Position numbers and translations under genes: made by a program. From assembly GCA_031363945.1 (NCBI GenBank), contig JANLVJ010000043.1, positions 1 through 8,656 of the forward strand: a stretch of DNA of 8,656 bases. Reading direction: 5' to 3'. The DNA comes from JANLVJ01 sp031363945. Its GTDB lineage: Bacteria; Bacteroidota; Bacteroidia; Sphingobacteriales; Sphingobacteriaceae. The notes below the pieces were generated by a model. That model was not told where the DNA came from. It saw only the letters and a program-made list of their open reading frames with translations, and did not search any database. Of the stretch, positions 4,913 to 8,656 are shown in pieces. Every line of letters starts with the position of its first letter. Position 1 is the first letter of the stretch.

Positions 4913-6265
4913 ATGTATTTACCTAGAACTGTTAGTTTTTTAACCTTAGGCTGCAAGCTTAATTTTGCTGAAACGGCTTCAATTAGCCGCAATGTAGAAA
5001 AACACGGCTATGCTGTGCCCCTGGGTGCTGTTACCACTGATATCGCCGTTATCAACACCTGTTCTGTCACAGAAAATGCTGATAAAAAGTGCAAGAAACT
5101 GGTGCAGGAAATTCTCAAAGTTTCTCCTGATACTTTTATTGTAATCATTGGATGTTATGCTCAGTTAAAGCCAGTTGAAATTGCAAGTATCAGGGGGGTA
5201 GATCTGGTTCTGGGTGCTCAGGAAAAATTCAAACTTGCTTTTCATCTTGATGGTCTTAGAGAAAAAGGAAAGGCTAAAATTTTAAATAGCCCCATCAGTG
5301 AAGTAAAGGAATTTCAATCTTCCTGGTCTGTTTCAGAACGTACCCGTTCATTTCTAAAAATTCAGGATGGGTGTAATTATTCCTGTTCATTTTGTACCAT
5401 TCCACTCGCCAGAGGCATGAGCCGTAATGACTCTATTGCTGGTATCATGCAAAACGCCAGATTGATTGCTGATCAGGGTATCAGCGAGATAGTGTTGACA
5501 GGGGTGAATATTGGTGATTTTGGGCATAGTACGGCTGAAAACCTGCTCCAGCTCTTGCATAAACTCGATACCCTGACAGGTATAAAAAGAGTAAGAATAT
5601 CATCAATTGAACCTAATCTGCTTTCTGAGGCAATTATTTCTTTTGTTGCCACATCCAGACTTTTCGTGCCCCATTTTCATATTCCCTTACAAAGCGGGTC
5701 AAATAAAATACTCGCTGCAATGCGCCGTCGCTACAAGAAAGAATTATTTGCCGGCAGAATTGAATATATTAAACAAATAATGCCTGAATGTGCCATTGGA
5801 GTAGATGTAATCATTGGGTTCCCTGGTGAAACCGAGGCTGATTTTTCTGAAACGTATGATTTCTTAAAAGACCTTGATATCTGTTACCTGCATATTTTCA
5901 CTTATTCAGAACGTGATCAGACACATGCCGTAACATTAGGTGATAAGGTATCACCCAGTGTAAAGCAACACCGTAGCGCCATGCTGCATATTCTGTCAGA
6001 TAAAAAGAAGATGGCCTTCTATGAAAAATATATCGGTCTTGAAATGGATGTATTGTTAGAAACGGATCATAAGAAGGGGCTTATGCACGGTTTTACAGCA
6101 AACTATTTAAAAGTCAGCGTCCCGTTCGATGAAAAACTCATAAAGTGTATGGTCAGGGTTCGGCTTTTAGAACTTGATGGAGAAGGTGCAATAAGCGGTG
6201 AAATTATCAAAATTTATGAGATTCAAGCTAAAATACCTGTAATAGAATTTCAATCAGCTTTATAA
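4913..6265 (+). CDS. mtaB: tRNA (t6A37-C2)-methylthiotransferase MtaB
   Basis: Radical-SAM enzyme that converts t6A to ms2t6A at position 37 of tRNAs reading ANN codons. The ATG at 4913 is preferred (450 residues, like B. subtilis MtaB/YqeV, about 451), giving the normal start MYLPRTVSFLTLGCKLNFAE; the frame stays open back to an ATG at 4820 inside ubiX, but the added residues do not resemble the family. Seen: N-terminal MTTase domain with cluster cysteines C14 (LGCKLN, the MtaB-type signature as opposed to GCQMN in MiaB), C50 (NTCSVT) and C81 (GCYAQ); radical-SAM core with CNYSCSFC (C154, C158, C161), GVNIGDFG, RISSIEPN, HIPLQSGSNKIL and GVDVIIGFPGETE; C-terminal TRAM-like region ending in GAISGEI. 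Second gene of the run; no Shine-Dalgarno sequence; lgt follows after 12 bases. Confidence 0.94.
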   Translation: MYLPRTVSFLTLGCKLNFAETASISRNVEKHGYAVPLGAVTTDIAVINTCSVTENADKKCKKLVQEILKVSPDTFIVIIGCYAQLKPVEIASIRGVDLVLGAQEKFKLAFHLDGLREKGKAKILNSPISEVKEFQSSWSVSERTRSFLKIQDGCNYSCSFCTIPLARGMSRNDSIAGIMQNARLIADQGISEIVLTGVNIGDFGHSTAENLLQLLHKLDTLTGIKRVRISSIEPNLLSEAIISFVATSRLFVPHFHIPLQSGSNKILAAMRRRYKKELFAGRIEYIKQIMPECAIGVDVIIGFPGETEADFSETYDFLKDLDICYLHIFTYSERDQTHAVTLGDKVSPSVKQHRSAMLHILSDKKKMAFYEKYIGLEMDVLLETDHKKGLMHGFTANYLKVSVPFDEKLIKCMVRVRLLELDGEGAISGEIIKIYEIQAKIPVIEFQSAL

Positions 6266-6277
6266 CGACACTATCCT

Positions 6278-7456
6278 ATGTATCCTACGCTTACAGACTT
6301 ACTTAGGGGCTTATTTGGCATTCATCTGCCACTGCCCGTGATGACCTTTGGGTTTGCAGTTTTTTTCGCCTTTCTAGGTGGATACTGGGCTTTTTCATCT
6401 GAATTAAAGAGAAAAGAAAAGGCAGGTCTTGTTTTAACAACAACTGTCAGCCAGACTATCGGTAGAAAGCCTCAACCCCTTGATTTATTGCTGAATGGTT
6501 TCCTGGGCTTTCTATTAGGTTTTAAACTGCCATATATAGTGGTTAATTACACCCATTTCTCAGCTGATCCACCGAGTTTTTTATTTAATCGTGAAGGAAA
6601 TCTGCTGACAGGTTTGATTGGTGCTGTTTTACTTGCTACCTGGACATGGTATGAAAAAAATAAAGTATCGCTAGCTGTACCTAAGGTCGTCGAAGAGAAA
6701 ATCTACCCACATGAGCTTTTAGGTACAACGGTGATGATAGCCGCCGGTGCAGGAATTGTAGGTGCAAAAATCTTTGATAATCTTGAAAACTGGGACAGGT
6801 TCATCAGCGATCCGATTGGGAATTTATTTTCTGGAAGTGGACTTACATTTTACGGAGGATTTATTTTTGGTGCTATTGCGGTGCTTGTGTATATGAATAA
6901 ATATGGTGTTAAGCCGCTTATAATGCTAGACGTTGGTGCTGCCGGAATGATGCTTGCCTATGCTATCGGAAGAGTTGGTTGCCAGATTGCAGGTGACGGT
7001 GATTGGGGTATTGTAAATACTGCACCAAAACCGAGTTGGTTAAGCTGGGCACCAGACTGGGTATGGGCGTATAATTACCCGAATAATGTAGGAGATGAAG
7101 GAGTGCCAATTCCTGGTTGCATAGGCTTACACTGTCATGTACTTAATCCGCCTGTATTTCCGACTCCATTATATGAAATTATCGTTTGTCTCGTACTATT
7201 TGGTGTACTCTGGGCAATTCGTAAGCGTATTAAGGTAAACGGAGTATTATTTTGTGTTTACCTGGTATTGAACGGTATTGAACGGTTTTTTATAGAACTG
7301 ATAAGGGTTAATACGCGTTATCATATCGGAAAGCTAGCTTTTAGTCAGGCTGAACTTATTTCAGTGCTTTTATTTCTTACTGGTTGTATCGGCTATTTTT
7401 ACCTGAACCAACGCGCAAAAATGCAGGCTGTCAAACCTGAGATTCAACCTGTCTGA
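6278..7456 (+). CDS. lgt: Prolipoprotein diacylglyceryl transferase
   Basis: Inner-membrane enzyme transferring diacylglycerol from phosphatidylglycerol to the lipobox cysteine of prelipoproteins, the first step of lipoprotein maturation. The 392-residue protein is strongly hydrophobic with about seven membrane segments, and is some 100 residues longer than E. coli Lgt (291), the extra length lying in a loop at about 40-70 and a Trp/Pro-rich periplasmic loop at about 248-290. Seen: FYGGF with Y192 where E. coli has H103; GRVGCQIAGDGDWG with R232 (E. coli R143) and C235 where E. coli has N146; PTPLYE; and IERFFIELIR with R336 (E. coli R239) and E340 (E243). Both key arginines are kept. The GC-Q/H-type loop is, as far as I know, normal for Bacteroidota. 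Third gene of the run, 12 bases after mtaB and 18 before the GtrA gene. Confidence 0.93.
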   Translation: MYPTLTDLLRGLFGIHLPLPVMTFGFAVFFAFLGGYWAFSSELKRKEKAGLVLTTTVSQTIGRKPQPLDLLLNGFLGFLLGFKLPYIVVNYTHFSADPPSFLFNREGNLLTGLIGAVLLATWTWYEKNKVSLAVPKVVEEKIYPHELLGTTVMIAAGAGIVGAKIFDNLENWDRFISDPIGNLFSGSGLTFYGGFIFGAIAVLVYMNKYGVKPLIMLDVGAAGMMLAYAIGRVGCQIAGDGDWGIVNTAPKPSWLSWAPDWVWAYNYPNNVGDEGVPIPGCIGLHCHVLNPPVFPTPLYEIIVCLVLFGVLWAIRKRIKVNGVLFCVYLVLNGIERFFIELIRVNTRYHIGKLAFSQAELISVLLFLTGCIGYFYLNQRAKMQAVKPEIQPV

Positions 7457-7474
7457 TTATTCCTCTATAGCATT

Positions 7475-7936
7475 ATGTCTTTTAGTTTTCAATCTGATCA
7501 TAAACTTGTCAAACTTGCCAAAAAGGCCTATTCTCACAAGGTTCTCAGGTATATTTTATCGGGTGGCTTTTCGGCTGCTGTTGATATATCAGCCTTCACC
7601 CTGGCATTTAACTTCCTGTTTCATAAACATGATGTAATTCTGGGGCAAATGACGTTTAATGCCTACTCTGTGGCCTTGGTTATATCCTATACCATTGGGA
7701 GTATTTCAAGTTTTCTGATGAATAAGTTTTTTGTTTTTTCAGCTAAAACTGCTGGCCTGAACCAGCTTCTGAAGTCATTGCCCATTTATATTATGGCCTT
7801 TGCAGCAAACCTGGTCTTGCTTAAGTTTTTCATTGAGATCTTTCATTTATGGCCGACCGTTTCAAGGGTGATTTCTGCTTTGCTGGTTGCCTTTATCACA
7901 TTTAATCTGCATAAATACTTTACTTTCAGAAAATAA
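7475..7936 (+). CDS. GtrA-family membrane protein
   Basis: A 153-residue integral membrane protein of the GtrA family, whose members are thought to move or present polyprenyl-phosphate-linked sugars during O-antigen, teichoic-acid or arabinogalactan modification. Seen: a basic cytosolic N-terminus (about 1-22), then four predicted helices at roughly 24-48, 62-82, 101-123 and 129-147. Family marks are RYILSGGFSAAVD (25-37), SSFLMNKFFVF (78-88) after helix 2 and the matching TFNLHKYFTF at the C-terminus, the duplicated N-x3-F/F end motif typical of GtrA. Start ATG at 7475 has no Shine-Dalgarno sequence. It lies between lgt (18 bases upstream) and the inositol monophosphatase-family gene (11 bases downstream). 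No glycosyltransferase is adjacent, so its sugar substrate is unknown. Confidence 0.85.
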   Translation: MSFSFQSDHKLVKLAKKAYSHKVLRYILSGGFSAAVDISAFTLAFNFLFHKHDVILGQMTFNAYSVALVISYTIGSISSFLMNKFFVFSAKTAGLNQLLKSLPIYIMAFAANLVLLKFFIEIFHLWPTVSRVISALLVAFITFNLHKYFTFRK

Positions 7937-7947
7937 AATACAGGCTG

Positions 7948-8656
7948 ATGATTGATTACGAAAAGGTTTGTTTAAAGGTATGCCAGCTGGTCAGGCAGAC
8001 TGGAGTATTCATTCAGGATGAAGGGCTAAATTTCAACCGAGATAAAATAGAAGTAAAAGGGGTGCATGATCTTGTATCTTATGTAGATAAGGAAGCCGAA
8101 CAGCAACTTGTCAAAGGATTATCGCTTCTACTGCCTGAAGCAGGTTTCATCACAGAAGAGAAAACAATAAATAAAATCGGTGAGATCTTTACCTGGATCA
8201 TAGACCCTTTAGACGGAACGACAAATTTCATGCACGGTCTGCCTGTATATTCAATCAGTATTGCTCTTATGCAGCAGCAGGAACTTGTAATTGGTGTTGT
8301 ACTTGAATTAAACCGGGATGAGCTTTTTTATGCCTTTAAGGATGGTCCTGCTATGCTAAACAGTAATAAAATACAAGTTAGCACAATCAATAAATTGGGT
8401 GAATCATTAATTGCAACAGGATTTCCGTATTCTGATTTTAAAGAAATTGATGCCTATCTGGGCCTTATGAAGCGTATGATGGTTGAAGGGCAGGGGCTGC
8501 GCAGATTAGGTTCTGCGGCCATTGATCTCTGCTATGTGGCCTGCGGAAGATTCGAAACCTATTTTGAATTCAATATAAACTCGTATGATGTGGCAGCAGG
8601 TATGTTTATCCTGCAACAGGCAGGCGGGCGTTTTACCACATTTAAAGCTTCTGAGC
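7948..8656 (+). CDS. Inositol monophosphatase-family enzyme (3' end cut by window)
   Basis: Mg-dependent, lithium-sensitive-type phosphatase of sugar or inositol phosphates, cytosolic. The frame begins at ATG 7948 (MIDYEKVCLKV) and stays open for 236 codons to the last base, so roughly the final 25-30 residues are missing from the window. Seen: metal ligand region FITEEKT with E70, motif 1 WIIDPLDGTTNFMHGLP with D86 and D89, RRLGSAAIDLCYVACGRFE, and motif 2 NSYDVAAG with D214, where the usual PWD is replaced by SYD; the metal-binding aspartate is kept. Layout and numbering fit human IMPA1 (E70, D90, D93, D220). The family also contains SuhB, CysQ and histidinol-phosphatases; the sequence fits the SuhB/IMPase branch best, but the substrate is not certain. 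Last visible gene of the ubiX run, 11 bases after the GtrA gene. Confidence 0.92.
   Translation, partial: MIDYEKVCLKVCQLVRQTGVFIQDEGLNFNRDKIEVKGVHDLVSYVDKEAEQQLVKGLSLLLPEAGFITEEKTINKIGEIFTWIIDPLDGTTNFMHGLPVYSISIALMQQQELVIGVVLELNRDELFYAFKDGPAMLNSNKIQVSTINKLGESLIATGFPYSDFKEIDAYLGLMKRMMVEGQGLRRLGSAAIDLCYVACGRFETYFEFNINSYDVAAGMFILQQAGGRFTTFKASE

Overview
The window looks like ordinary core chromosome of a Bacteroidota bacterium, most likely of the Sphingobacteriaceae type (Pedobacter/Mucilaginibacter-like). This is an inference from AT-rich composition, the near absence of Shine-Dalgarno sequences, a promoter of the Bacteroidota TTTG-N19-TAnnTTTG type in front of the tRNA, and the protein styles (long Lgt with a GCQ-type active-site loop, 63-residue cold-shock protein, small-type PurL). 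No mobile element, CRISPR array, phage gene or defence system is visible.

Left part (1-2689): the 3' nearly complete purL (purine biosynthesis), a 211-base AT-rich gap with a perfect 16-base palindrome, then a small cold-shock protein gene closed by a clear intrinsic terminator.

Middle part (2690-4299): rnhA (ribonuclease HI) on the minus strand, a histidine tRNA on the plus strand that shares a 45-base divergent control region with rnhA, a tRNA terminator, and a minus-strand gene for an exported thioredoxin-fold protein. A 424-base stretch without a recognisable gene follows. It holds a very strong plus-strand terminator with no gene in front of it, several inverted repeats and a six-codon reading frame with a good ribosome binding site directly before ubiX.

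Right part (4300-8656): five tightly packed plus-strand genes with gaps of 11-43 bases, probably one operon: ubiX (flavin prenyltransferase), mtaB (tRNA methylthiotransferase), lgt (prolipoprotein diacylglyceryl transferase), a GtrA-family membrane protein, and an inositol monophosphatase-family enzyme cut by the window end. The three distal genes touch envelope or lipid-linked metabolism, but no shared pathway can be shown from sequence alone.

I do not see a convincing undescribed multi-gene system. The best leads are small: the orphan terminator (small RNA or attenuator), the in-frame mini-ORF before ubiX, a mismatch in the tRNA-His acceptor stem, and lineage-type substitutions in the Lgt and UbiX active sites.
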